From assembly GCA_947588955.1 (NCBI GenBank), contig CANPYX010000029.1, forward strand, positions 1 to 32,488: 32,488 nt of DNA, read 5' to 3'. The notes beneath the pieces are model-generated. The model worked only from the letters and a program-made list of their open reading frames with translations, did no database searches and was not told the origin of the DNA. This DNA comes from an uncultured Oscillospiraceae bacterium. Its GTDB lineage: Bacteria > Bacillota > Clostridia > Oscillospirales > Oscillospiraceae. Positions 7,468 to 15,853 of the stretch are shown piece by piece. Position numbers and translations under genes: made by a program. Numbering within the stretch: position 1 is the stretch's first letter; each line of letters opens with the position of its first letter.

Positions 7468-9534
7468 ATGAAGAAGACAAGAATCCTTGCGGTCGTACTG
7501 AGCCTTTGCATGTTGCTGGCTTTGGTACCGGTCGCGGCGTTGGCTGACTTCACCGACATTGATGAGGCAACCAACGAAAACTATGCCGGCGCCATCGAGA
7601 GATGGTCCGACGAGGGTGTCATCAGCGGAGTTGGCAATGACACCTTTGACCCCAAGGGCACCATGACGAGGGTCCAGGGCTTTGGCATAATCGCCAACCT
7701 CCTGAACCTGACGGAGAAGGCTGACCTGAGCGAATACACCGACGTTCCCACCGATGGCTGGAAGGCCGACTATCTTGCCAAAGTCGTGGCGGCAGGAATC
7801 GTAACAGGTTATCCCGACAAGACCCTTCGTCCAGAGGGCGAGCTGACCCGTGAGCAGATGTTCGTGACCATCGCCAAGACTCTCGGCATCCAGCCTGTTG
7901 AGACCGACGACGAGGAGTTCGAGGACATCGGCGAGGCCGCGGATTATGCCGCTCCGTACATAAACGCGCTCCACAAGATGGGCGCTGTGAACGGCAGCAA
8001 CGGAAATGTCAATCCGCTTGAAACGCTGTCCCGCGAGGGCGCGGCGCTGCTGCTTGACAACCTCATCGGCGGCTATGCCAACACCGAGGGCGAGACCGTT
8101 GAGATCGAGAAGGGCAAGATCACCCTTGTCGTCGCCGACAACGTCGCCGTCAAGGGCGAGATCACCGAGGAAGACATGCCCATCGTGGTCGCGGGACAGG
8201 CCGGTACCGTTGACATGAAGGAAGTCACCGGCGACGTTGCCCCCACCGTCAACGTGACCGTCAGCGACGTCACCATCAACGACGCCCCCGTGGGCACCGA
8301 GATCACCGCCACTGAGACCGCCGAGAACGTCACCGCCAACGGCATCGACGTCAGCTCCGACCCCGACAAGGACGTTGTTGTGCCTGAACCGGAACCTGAG
8401 CAGAGCTATACGCCGCCTCCTGTATTCACACATACCAATGAGGCGGAGACTGCCATGAATGCCGCGTGGAACGCTCTTAACACGGCTCTTGGAAATATGA
8501 ACGGTCTTGTTACTGCTTCTAATAGCGGCAGCACCTATACCCTCACCATTAACTTTGATGAGCTCACTTCCACTGACAAGGTCCTCGATGGCGACGGTCA
8601 CGGTCTTGCCACGGCGATCGGCGATGCGCTGAACACGCATCTCAAGGAGAACCACATCTCCCTGACTGTTGGCGGACAGGATGTTTACACCGCCGATGGC
8701 ACTTTCGACCACACCGGACTCAAGAATGCGCTGTTCACCGTTGCAGGCGGCTTCTTCTACGATCTGGGGAACCTTCCTGATAGCGGGGAGTTCAGGTCCG
8801 TCTCCGGCGTTGCCACCGCCAACAACTGCACGCAGTCTCCGAAATGCACGTATAACGTTACCCTCAAGGTCGTGCTTACCGGCGATAAGCTCTCTCGCGT
8901 AAAGACTTTTGCAAAGAAGCTTTCTGAGTATGTGTCCATGACTAAGATCAACGCAAGCGATGTTGCCGCCAAGTATGGCGAGATTCAGAGTCTCACCGGC
9001 GAAACTGAGTACATCGTTGTTTGCCTGGATAAGCTTCCTCAGAGCCTGCTGAATAAGGTGGATCAGGCTTATAGTGGTCAAGATGCGCAGAATGCTTTTG
9101 AGAATGCCACTGTTAGCGCGCTTTTGACTCTCCTGGCTCAACAGACAATGGACGACAGCCTCGCAGAGATTGAGACCCTTGCCCGGATGATTAACACGAA
9201 CGCCGGTCTTATCAATACTGTTCTTGATCATGTTTCCGCGAAGGTGCTTGTTAACGGCGAAAGCAAGGATCTTATTACCATGGGTTCCGATTATGCTCCT
9301 GACGCTGGTGAGGGTACTGCGTTTGCCAAGCTGGTAAAGGGCGTCAATACGCTTCTCGCCAGTGATGCCAAGGACCTGACCCCCGGTCAGTTTAAGGTCA
9401 CACAGGGATCGCCGACAGGTAAGTATATTGTTCCTGTCACTGTCCACATTGACCTCCAGTCCTCTCTCGGCTTCACGGCTGATGAGACCATTCTGGTGGA
9501 GCTCAATATTGACCTCTCCAGTGTGAACAGCTAA
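7468..9534 (+). CDS. SLH-domain surface protein (688 aa)
   Basis: A signal peptide (MKKTRILAVVLSLCMLLALV then PVAALA|D, cleavage about 26/27) leads into three S-layer-homology modules at about 27-85, 88-145 and 150-205. The modules are recognisable from ISGVGNDTFDPKGTMTR, VTGYPDKTLRPEGELTREQ and VNGSNGNVNPLETLSRE. SLH triplets bind pyruvylated secondary cell-wall polymer, so the protein should be non-covalently held on the cell surface. Residues about 206-300 are Val/Thr-rich beta sequence, followed by a Pro-rich hinge (about 305-323) and a mainly helical C-terminal region of unknown function. GAGGTGAT precedes the ATG. The strong promoter and structured leader suggest high expression, as for an S-layer protein. 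Confidence 0.9.
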   Translation: MKKTRILAVVLSLCMLLALVPVAALADFTDIDEATNENYAGAIERWSDEGVISGVGNDTFDPKGTMTRVQGFGIIANLLNLTEKADLSEYTDVPTDGWKADYLAKVVAAGIVTGYPDKTLRPEGELTREQMFVTIAKTLGIQPVETDDEEFEDIGEAADYAAPYINALHKMGAVNGSNGNVNPLETLSREGAALLLDNLIGGYANTEGETVEIEKGKITLVVADNVAVKGEITEEDMPIVVAGQAGTVDMKEVTGDVAPTVNVTVSDVTINDAPVGTEITATETAENVTANGIDVSSDPDKDVVVPEPEPEQSYTPPPVFTHTNEAETAMNAAWNALNTALGNMNGLVTASNSGSTYTLTINFDELTSTDKVLDGDGHGLATAIGDALNTHLKENHISLTVGGQDVYTADGTFDHTGLKNALFTVAGGFFYDLGNLPDSGEFRSVSGVATANNCTQSPKCTYNVTLKVVLTGDKLSRVKTFAKKLSEYVSMTKINASDVAAKYGEIQSLTGETEYIVVCLDKLPQSLLNKVDQAYSGQDAQNAFENATVSALLTLLAQQTMDDSLAEIETLARMINTNAGLINTVLDHVSAKVLVNGESKDLITMGSDYAPDAGEGTAFAKLVKGVNTLLASDAKDLTPGQFKVTQGSPTGKYIVPVTVHIDLQSSLGFTADETILVELNIDLSSVNS

Positions 9535-9554
9535 TCACCCCTAAAACATTACCC

Positions 9555-9588
9555 GGTGGCGGGCAGAAAACTGCCTGCCACCGCTTTT
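9555..9588 (+). terminator. Terminator after the 688-aa SLH gene
   Basis: A 12-bp stem (9555-9566 with 9571-9582, one G-U pair) with an AAAA loop is followed by CTTTT. It lies 20 bases past the stop codon. Confidence 0.85.
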
Positions 9589-9596
9589 GGTATACT
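9588..9596 (+). promoter_or_regulatory. Possible extended -10 promoter of the large SLH gene
   Basis: TGGTATACT (9588-9596) is an extended -10 directly after the terminator. No good -35 is present, because that position falls in the terminator stem. It would start a transcript 35 bases before the upstream ORF. Confidence 0.4.
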
Positions 9597-9632
9597 CTCT
9601 TCACCGATTTGGTGGATTGAAAGGAGTTAAAA

Positions 9633-9713
9633 ATGAACATGGGCAAAATTTTGCCGGCATCCGGACCGGCGGTTTGCTTGGATGTATACGAAATGAGGTG
9701 TACTCTACTATGA
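9633..9713 (+). CDS. 26-codon upstream ORF overlapping the large SLH gene
   Basis: A short ORF begins MNMGKILPASG and ends CTLL. AAGGAG lies six bases before its ATG, a better ribosome site than that of the main gene. Its TGA (9711-9713) overlaps the downstream ATG (9710-9712) as ATGA, the usual signature of translational coupling. It has no hydrophobic core and no known family. It may be a leader peptide that feeds ribosomes to the 1714-aa gene, or a chance ORF. Confidence 0.5.
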   Translation: MNMGKILPASGPAVCLDVYEMRCTLL

Positions 9714-12700
9714 AAATTGGAAGACGCCTTCTTTGCCTTTCCCTTGCGTTGCTGCTCGCGGTGAGCGTTTTGCCGATCAGTACGCTGGCGGCGCCGGGTA
9801 CAAGTAAGGAAGAGGCTGTCAATACGGTTTATGACGCGATGAAAGAAGCAATCGCCGCGCCGGGAGACGGAGTCAACGCAGCGCTTAACGGGATTGCCAA
9901 GCTGGATTTTATAGAAGGTTCAAGCGGCGGCATCGCTTGTGACTTTCTTAATAAGAACAAACTTGCCAAGGATTTGATAGGAAGCCCTTTTTTAGCTAAA
10001 CTGTTTGAGTATGAAAATATTGAATCGATCACTTTCCTTGACGTTAATACGGCATCTAATTATGTAACAAAGTATGTTGATGAACATCAAACTGAAGTTC
10101 AAAAGAACTTCTTTGTACAAATGGTTTCCGGAGCAGTTGCGCTGTGTGGAACCCCGGTTCCACTTTCGCATAATGGCAATGATGATCAACTTAGTTTGAT
10201 GCTTACTGTTCTTGCGTCTGTTACAGCCCGTTACCAGGGCAAGATAGAGGAATTCGCGGCTAAAACTACAGATGTAGAAATAAGTTTCCTTAATGGCACG
10301 CAGGTTCCCGTCACGCTCAACGGGGAGATTGACGGGACTCCATTCAGCGCCCCTGTTACGATTTATTTCTGCAACAGTGATGCCAAACATAACGTGACTT
10401 TCACAGGCGATGGAGTTACAGAGGGCGGCCCCACTGAATACCAATATGACGCGCCGATTCAGTTCCCGGCGGCGAACAATGACGGTCAAATCCTCTACGG
10501 TTGGAAAAAGACCTGTACCGACTATGGAGATAGTAACAAGGAGAAAAAGAATGTAGATTGCGGCGTGATTTCTGCCGCTGACGCCTCGTCTGAGAAGATG
10601 GGGGCGCTTGACGTCACATACGAAGCCCAGTGGACGTCCGAAGCCAAGGACGTGAAATTCCACTACGAGGATGATACATCTACCACAAAGACGATTACCC
10701 AGGGCGTCGGCATGGGCTGGCTGCTCCCGGAAACCCCGAAGCGGGAGGGCTACACCTTCCTCGGTTGGTTTACCGAAAAGGGAGACAGCGGCAGCAAGAT
10801 CGGAGAGAACTATGCCACTGAAAACGGCACAGACATCTACGCCCATTGGTGGAAGCACCCGGTCGTCACTTTCCATAACGAAAATGCACGCATTCACGAT
10901 ACACCGGTAACCTCCGATTCCAACGGTAAGGTAACACAACCTACTATATACGGCAAACCGGGATATGAGTTCCTGGGCTGGTTCGAGTCTGCTGACGGCG
11001 ACGGCGAACGGATAGATCTTAACACTAAAGAGTTTACTGAAGATACCACTATCTACGCGAGGTTTGCAGGCTACACCTATTCCGTCGAATTCAAGCCCGG
11101 AGCGGATGACGTTGAAGGTACGATGGAAAGCCAGAGTTTCACCTATGACGAGCCAGAGAAACCGCTCAGCCTTAACCAGTTCACCCGCAAGGGCTACGAG
11201 TTTGACGGCTGGAGCGCCAGTGGTAATAAGACCTATACAGATGGCCAGCCGGTGAAAAACCTTACTTCCCTTCCCATAACCTATACCCTGACGGCCAAGT
11301 GGAAGGCGAAAACGTATGAGGTGACCCTTGACGCCGCCGGCGGCAAAATCAACGGCGAGGACACAGATACCATCACCGTCACCTACGACCAGACCTACGG
11401 CGACCAACTGACCGAACCCACAAGGGAGGGTTACGAGTTTGCCGGCTGGCAGACCGCCGGCGGTGAAACTGTAGGCCAGCAGACCAAAGTTGGCGAGGGG
11501 CTCGATGTCACTGCGGAGGTCGAGCTAAAGCTTATCGCTCAGTGGAACCCCAAGGGCGATACCAAGTATACAGTGAAGCATTGGCTGCAAAAGGTCGATG
11601 GCAATGAGTATGAGCTTGCCGATAACGGCGAGGAAAGCAAGCAGGGTCAGACTGCCGCCGATGTCACCCTGACGCCCAGAGAGATTACGGGCTTCCATGT
11701 CAATAAGACAAGCAGTAATGACCTTAAGGGCACGATCGGCGCGGATGGCAAGACCGTCATGAACATCTACTACGACCGCAACACCTATCAGATCACATGG
11801 AAGTACCGGGATGCGGAGGGCAACGAGACGTCGGCGGAGGAGACCTATCGCTACGGGGCGACGCCAGCGCGTGCTGGTGCGAATGTGGATACCGACAGCG
11901 CCCACTATGAGTTTAAGAACTGGGATAGCACTCCTGCCACGGTGACCGGACCGGCGACCTACACCGCCCAGTACACCGAAAGCCACGAGGCGAGGATAGG
12001 GGAGACCACCTGGCGCACGCTGGAGCTCGCCCTTAAAAACGCCAAGGCGAACGATACCGTTGTCCTTGAAAGCGACGCCACCCTGACCGATGACGTGACG
12101 GTTCCAGAGGACGTTATGCTCCTTTTGCCCGTCTCCGCCGAGGACACGGGCTACGATGAGAAAACTACTTTCAACCCGGACGGAACAACTTATTCACAGG
12201 CCACCGGCAAGGACTCCAAAGCGCAGCTGTTCCACAAGCTGACCATTCCCACCGGCAAGACCATGACGGTCAACGGAACGGTGCTGGTTAACGCGGTCAC
12301 CGGTCGGCCCAACGCGGGACATTACGACATGGACGTGACCGGCGGCTACGGTGAAATCGCGCTTGAGGGCGATATCGTCGTTAAAAACGGCGGCATTCTT
12401 GATGTGTGCGGCTATGTCACCGGCAGCGGGACCGTTACCGCCGAGCCCGGCGGCGAGGTTCGGGACCTTTACATCGTTCGCAATTGGCGTGGCGGCTCAC
12501 AGGCGCTCCACGTTTTCCCGAACGTTTACCCCATGAACCAGGTGGATATGCACAACATCGAGGTCAAGACCGTCATCGAGGCGGGCGCCAGCCTTGTGGG
12601 TACCGTCAAGATGTATGCGGACAGCAGATACTATTACACCCGCTTCCCGCAGATAGATCAGGGCAACGGACTTATCCGCCAGTCCGAGGGTTCTGTTGTC

Positions 12701-14854
12701 AAGACCTACGACAAGAACAATGACCGGGAAAAGCTTGTCATGGAAGGCAAGGGCAGTATCGAGGCAAGCGAACTTTTCATTGTCGCTATGACATTGACAA
12801 CCGGAGATTTTGTCTATCCCATAGACGGCGATATGGACTTTGAGCTCTCCGGCGATTGGACAGTCAACGAACGGCTCAAGCTTATGCCCGGTGTCAATGT
12901 TGACCTCAAGAGCGGTTCCCTCACCTTTGCGGAAAAGACCGCCAAGGGCAATGCGGATATGCTGACGGCGATCTATGACAGCTTCCAGCCTACGGACCCC
13001 TTCACTGACGGTACTAAGTACCCGGATAATCGCGGCGAAGCCTCGCTTACCCTGGACGGGGGGACCACAACGGTCGTGAACAGCAATTTCGGAGGAAAGA
13101 TCCTTGTGGCGGACACTGCCACGGAGAAGAATCCCGCGAAGCTGTCCTTTGCACCGGGAATTGAGACCACCGTCACTACAGAGGAGGCCAACGGAGCAGG
13201 GGCAACACCACCGCGTCGGACTCTGACCTTCAAAACCACCGTCGGAGGCACAGAGATCAAGGCGGGAACGAATTACATCTGCTATGTCGAGAACGGCGAA
13301 ACCGTTGTCAAGCCCTCCAATGACGTGCCTGAGATCGAAATAAACTATGAGTATGAGACCCTGACCGGCTTTGCAGACGGGCACAGCTACACGATCAACG
13401 GCACGAACGCGCAGCCCAATGGGGGCAGCCTTGCAATTGAGGAAGGCTGGTACGGAAGCGAGCTGAAAATTGTTGACGTCAGCGGCGACGTATTTTTGAG
13501 CAGCCTGCCGCAGACCCTCGCCGTTCCCACGCGTCCTGAGGCTCCTGCGGGACTGAGGGGTATGACACCAAGCACCCCGGAAGGGACCGACGGCTCTATA
13601 ACCGGTCTTGACAGCGGAAAGCTTTACGAGTACAAGCTTACTGACAGCGAGGAATGGACCGATGTAGCCGCGGAAAGCGCCTCTATAACCGGTCTTGCGG
13701 TGGGGACTTATCAGGTCCGCGCCAAGGCCACGGCTGACGCCTTCCTGAGCGATGCCGCCACTGTTGAGGTCAGCTACGTCGCACCCTATATCCCCAGCGT
13801 TCCAGACAACACGACCGAGACCACGACTAACCCCGACGGCTCGACGACTACGACAACCACAGCTGCCGACGGTACCGTCACCGAGACCACGGAGCAGGTT
13901 GACGGGACCGTGACCGAGAAGGTGACAGAGCCCGACGGCTCCGCCGTTGAGACGACCACCACACCAGAGGGCGTCACCGGTAAGGTGACTACCGACGCCC
14001 AGGGCGAGGTCACGGCTGCCGAGGTTGTGATCCCCGAAGCGAAGGACGACGAGGTCGTCACCGCGCCGGTGGAGGTCCCCGCCGCAAAGACCTCCGAGGA
14101 GGCGCCGGAGATCAGCGTCAAGACAGGCTCCGAGGACACCACGAAGGTGGAAATCCCCGTCACCGAGTTCGGACCCGGCACCGTGGCAGTTGTCGTCCAT
14201 GAGAACGGCACGGAGGAGGTCGTCCGCGACTGCGTCATCAGCGAGAACGGAGTCGTGCTCAACGTGGAAGGCGACGTGACGCTGAAGATCGTGGAAAACT
14301 CCGCTGAATTCAATGACATTGAGCGAGTAGAGAGCTGGGCGGGAGACGCCATAGAGTTTACCTCCGCCCGTGAGCTGTTCTCAGGTACAGGAAACAATAA
14401 CTTCCAGCCGGACGGCAAGATGTCCCGTGGCGCGCTTGTGACGCTGCTCTACCGCTTGAGCTATGAGCCCGACGCTCCGGCGCTGAAATTTGGTGATGTT
14501 GACGAAAGCAGCATATACGCCGACGCCGTCGCCTGGGCGGATTCAAATTCCATAGTAAATGGCTACGGAAACGGCACATTTATGCCGGATAACGTCATAA
14601 CTCGTGAGCAATTGGTTACCTTAATATACCAGTACGCCCAATTCAAGGGTGTGGTGAAGCCGAATACAGGCAACATCAACACATTCACCGACGCGGACAA
14701 GGTAAGCAGTTACGCGAAAGAGGCAATGGCGTGGGCGATCGGCGCCGGAATCGTCTCAGGGCAGGGCGACAACACCCTGAACCCCACCGGCAGCACCACC
14801 CGCGCACAGACTGCCGTGATCCTCATGAAGCTCTGCGACTACATGGCGAAATAA
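9710..14854 (+). CDS. Giant SLH-anchored surface protein with InlB-type repeats (1714 aa)
   Basis: Signal peptide: MKIGRRLLCLSLALLLAVSV then LPISTLAA. Residues about 230-615 hold at least four InlB/Flg_new (Listeria-Bacteroides) beta-grasp repeats, seen as KREGYTFLGWF, GKPGYEFLGWF, TRKGYEFDGW and TREGYEFAGW, with a MucBP-like segment starting YTVKHWLQKVDG. Residues about 760-1160 are beta-rich and may form a solenoid. A Thr/Glu-rich spacer (about 1365-1430) leads to three C-terminal SLH modules (about 1533-1714; e.g. VNGYGNGTFMPDNVITREQ, VSGQGDNTLNPTGSTTR). InlB repeats and MucBP domains occur in adhesins, so an adhesive or S-layer-associated role is likely. The ATG at 9710 was chosen because the signal peptide starts there and GAGGTG precedes it. 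SLH modules are C-terminal here but N-terminal in the preceding gene. Confidence 0.9.
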   Translation: MKIGRRLLCLSLALLLAVSVLPISTLAAPGTSKEEAVNTVYDAMKEAIAAPGDGVNAALNGIAKLDFIEGSSGGIACDFLNKNKLAKDLIGSPFLAKLFEYENIESITFLDVNTASNYVTKYVDEHQTEVQKNFFVQMVSGAVALCGTPVPLSHNGNDDQLSLMLTVLASVTARYQGKIEEFAAKTTDVEISFLNGTQVPVTLNGEIDGTPFSAPVTIYFCNSDAKHNVTFTGDGVTEGGPTEYQYDAPIQFPAANNDGQILYGWKKTCTDYGDSNKEKKNVDCGVISAADASSEKMGALDVTYEAQWTSEAKDVKFHYEDDTSTTKTITQGVGMGWLLPETPKREGYTFLGWFTEKGDSGSKIGENYATENGTDIYAHWWKHPVVTFHNENARIHDTPVTSDSNGKVTQPTIYGKPGYEFLGWFESADGDGERIDLNTKEFTEDTTIYARFAGYTYSVEFKPGADDVEGTMESQSFTYDEPEKPLSLNQFTRKGYEFDGWSASGNKTYTDGQPVKNLTSLPITYTLTAKWKAKTYEVTLDAAGGKINGEDTDTITVTYDQTYGDQLTEPTREGYEFAGWQTAGGETVGQQTKVGEGLDVTAEVELKLIAQWNPKGDTKYTVKHWLQKVDGNEYELADNGEESKQGQTAADVTLTPREITGFHVNKTSSNDLKGTIGADGKTVMNIYYDRNTYQITWKYRDAEGNETSAEETYRYGATPARAGANVDTDSAHYEFKNWDSTPATVTGPATYTAQYTESHEARIGETTWRTLELALKNAKANDTVVLESDATLTDDVTVPEDVMLLLPVSAEDTGYDEKTTFNPDGTTYSQATGKDSKAQLFHKLTIPTGKTMTVNGTVLVNAVTGRPNAGHYDMDVTGGYGEIALEGDIVVKNGGILDVCGYVTGSGTVTAEPGGEVRDLYIVRNWRGGSQALHVFPNVYPMNQVDMHNIEVKTVIEAGASLVGTVKMYADSRYYYTRFPQIDQGNGLIRQSEGSVVKTYDKNNDREKLVMEGKGSIEASELFIVAMTLTTGDFVYPIDGDMDFELSGDWTVNERLKLMPGVNVDLKSGSLTFAEKTAKGNADMLTAIYDSFQPTDPFTDGTKYPDNRGEASLTLDGGTTTVVNSNFGGKILVADTATEKNPAKLSFAPGIETTVTTEEANGAGATPPRRTLTFKTTVGGTEIKAGTNYICYVENGETVVKPSNDVPEIEINYEYETLTGFADGHSYTINGTNAQPNGGSLAIEEGWYGSELKIVDVSGDVFLSSLPQTLAVPTRPEAPAGLRGMTPSTPEGTDGSITGLDSGKLYEYKLTDSEEWTDVAAESASITGLAVGTYQVRAKATADAFLSDAATVEVSYVAPYIPSVPDNTTETTTNPDGSTTTTTTAADGTVTETTEQVDGTVTEKVTEPDGSAVETTTTPEGVTGKVTTDAQGEVTAAEVVIPEAKDDEVVTAPVEVPAAKTSEEAPEISVKTGSEDTTKVEIPVTEFGPGTVAVVVHENGTEEVVRDCVISENGVVLNVEGDVTLKIVENSAEFNDIERVESWAGDAIEFTSARELFSGTGNNNFQPDGKMSRGALVTLLYRLSYEPDAPALKFGDVDESSIYADAVAWADSNSIVNGYGNGTFMPDNVITREQLVTLIYQYAQFKGVVKPNTGNINTFTDADKVSSYAKEAMAWAIGAGIVSGQGDNTLNPTGSTTRAQTAVILMKLCDYMAK

Positions 14855-14877
14855 AAAGCAATAACCCACAAAAACAT

Positions 14878-14916
14878 TCCCGCGGGACAGCAACAAGCCG
14901 TCCCGCGGGAGGTTTT
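14878..14916 (+). terminator. Terminator after the giant SLH gene
   Basis: An 11-bp perfect stem (14878-14888 with 14900-14910) with an 11-nt loop is followed by GGTTTTC. It lies 24 bases past the stop. Confidence 0.8.
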
Positions 14917-14978
14917 CATACGATAATTCAGAGATTCGGGGCAGAAAGTAAAACATAACCGTATTAATAATTTTTTCC

Positions 14979-15007
14979 TTGAAATTCCGTCCGCGGCGGG
15001 TTACAAT
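14979..15007 (+). promoter_or_regulatory. Promoter of the PF06695-like gene
   Basis: TTGAAA (14979-14984), a 17-base spacer and TACAAT (15002-15007) lie 35 bases upstream of the start codon. Confidence 0.75.
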
Positions 15008-15042
15008 GTTGGCATAGAAATGAGAAGGCGGAATCGTCGCGT

Positions 15043-15522
15043 ATGATTGACTGGTTTACCGGCACAGAGGTCGGAAAACTCACTGCCACGTTTTTCATAT
15101 CCATGTTCCCCGTCGTGGAGCTGCGGGGCGGGTTGCCATACGGCATTGCGCTGGGGCTGTCGCCGTGGTGGGCGCTTGCCGCGGCGCTGGCGGGTAATTT
15201 TTTGCCGGTGCCGTTTATAATACTGTATATAAAGCGCGTGCTGGCGTGGATGCGCCGGAAGAACAAAAAGCTTGACGCACTGGCGGAAAAACTGGAAAAA
15301 AAGGCGCATTTAAAGGGGAGAATGGTGAGAAAATACAGCCTTTTGGGGCTGACTGTGCTTGTGGCAATCCCGCTGCCGGGGACAGGAGCCTGGACAGGCG
15401 CGCTTGTCGCGGCGATACTTGACATGCGCGTGCGCCACGCCGTTCCAGCAATACTCCTGGGACTTCTCATAGCCGCCGGCCTCATCACCGCCGCAACCTT
15501 TGGGGTAATTCACCTTCTGTGA
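15043..15522 (+). CDS. Small multidrug-export-family (PF06695/COG2426-like) membrane protein
   Basis: A 159-aa integral membrane protein matches the Sm_multidrug_ex family by its N-terminal FPVVELRGGLPYGIALG signature and the later AIPLPGTGAWTGALVAA, both characteristic Gly/Pro-rich re-entrant-type segments. About four hydrophobic segments flank a basic cytoplasmic loop (about 66-105, KNKKLDALAEKLEKKAHLKG). The drug-export label comes from family naming; the actual substrate is unknown. The ribosome site is weak (GAAGG about 14 bases before the ATG). It is a single-gene unit between the SLH gene and the tRNA. Confidence 0.85.
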   Translation: MIDWFTGTEVGKLTATFFISMFPVVELRGGLPYGIALGLSPWWALAAALAGNFLPVPFIILYIKRVLAWMRRKNKKLDALAEKLEKKAHLKGRMVRKYSLLGLTVLVAIPLPGTGAWTGALVAAILDMRVRHAVPAILLGLLIAAGLITAATFGVIHLL

Positions 15523-15552
15523 ATATATTTTTCGACGGAGTGAAAATTATTG

Positions 15553-15581
15553 TTGACGTTGCGGCCGGAAGGTGATATAAT
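15553..15581 (+). promoter_or_regulatory. Promoter of tRNA-Thr
   Basis: TTGACG (15553-15558), a 17-base spacer and TATAAT (15576-15581) end 10 bases before the mature tRNA. Confidence 0.85.
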
Positions 15582-15591
15582 TTCAAAGCTT

Positions 15592-15667
15592 GCTGGATTA
15601 GCTCAGTCGGTAGAGCGCCTGATTCGTAATCATGAGGTCGCGAGTTCGAATCTCGCATCCAGCTCCA
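15592..15667 (+). tRNA. tRNA-Thr (anticodon CGT), integration target
   Basis: A complete cloverleaf is visible. Acceptor GCTGGAT pairs with ATCCAGC, the D-stem is GCTC/GAGC, the anticodon loop TTCGTAA has anticodon CGT, the T-arm is GCGAG-TTCGAAT-CTCGC, the discriminator is T, and CCA is encoded. The anticodon stem CCTGA/TCATG has one C-U mismatch at the second pair. The segment from the anticodon loop to CCA (15623-15667) is the 45-bp core found twice more downstream, so this gene is the attL of an element inserted here. A hairpin terminator follows. Confidence 0.96.
15623..15667 (+). repeat. att core copy 1 (attL, in tRNA-Thr)
   Basis: A 45-bp sequence is identical at 15623, 18280 and 31995, running from the anticodon loop to the encoded CCA. 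The element supplies an identical 3' half, so the tRNA stays intact after insertion, as is known for tyrosine-recombinase elements. Confidence 0.92.
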
Positions 15668-15674
15668 AAAACAG

Positions 15675-15714
15675 CCGGATTTCCCGCAAAAAGCGGGAAA
15701 TCCGGTACTTTTTG
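15675..15714 (+). terminator. Terminator of tRNA-Thr
   Basis: A 13-bp perfect stem (15675-15687 with 15693-15705) with an AAAAA loop is followed by TACTTTTT. Similar hairpins occur at 29303 and 32047, each followed by the conserved segment TTCTGACCCCAACGGG. Confidence 0.85.
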
Positions 15715-15853
15715 GCTATTTTAGCTGGCGCTGGTGTTTCTCTGACCCACTTCTGACCCCAACGGGGATTTGGAGCGGAAAGGATAGGACAGCACAAAGC
15801 CGTGGGATTTTCGGTTCTACGGCCTTTTTTAGTTATGGCTGTGTAGTTTTTGC

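Noticed and set aside
7438-9447. A 669-codon open frame on the minus strand opposite the 688-aa SLH gene
   Set aside because: It lies wholly opposite a gene with signal peptide, SLH modules and ribosome site. It has no family resemblance and reflects GC-biased codon use on the other strand.
12497-14200. A 567-codon minus-strand frame opposite the giant SLH gene
   Set aside because: It shows composition-driven Gly/Arg/His-rich sequence, no ribosome site and no recognisable domain.
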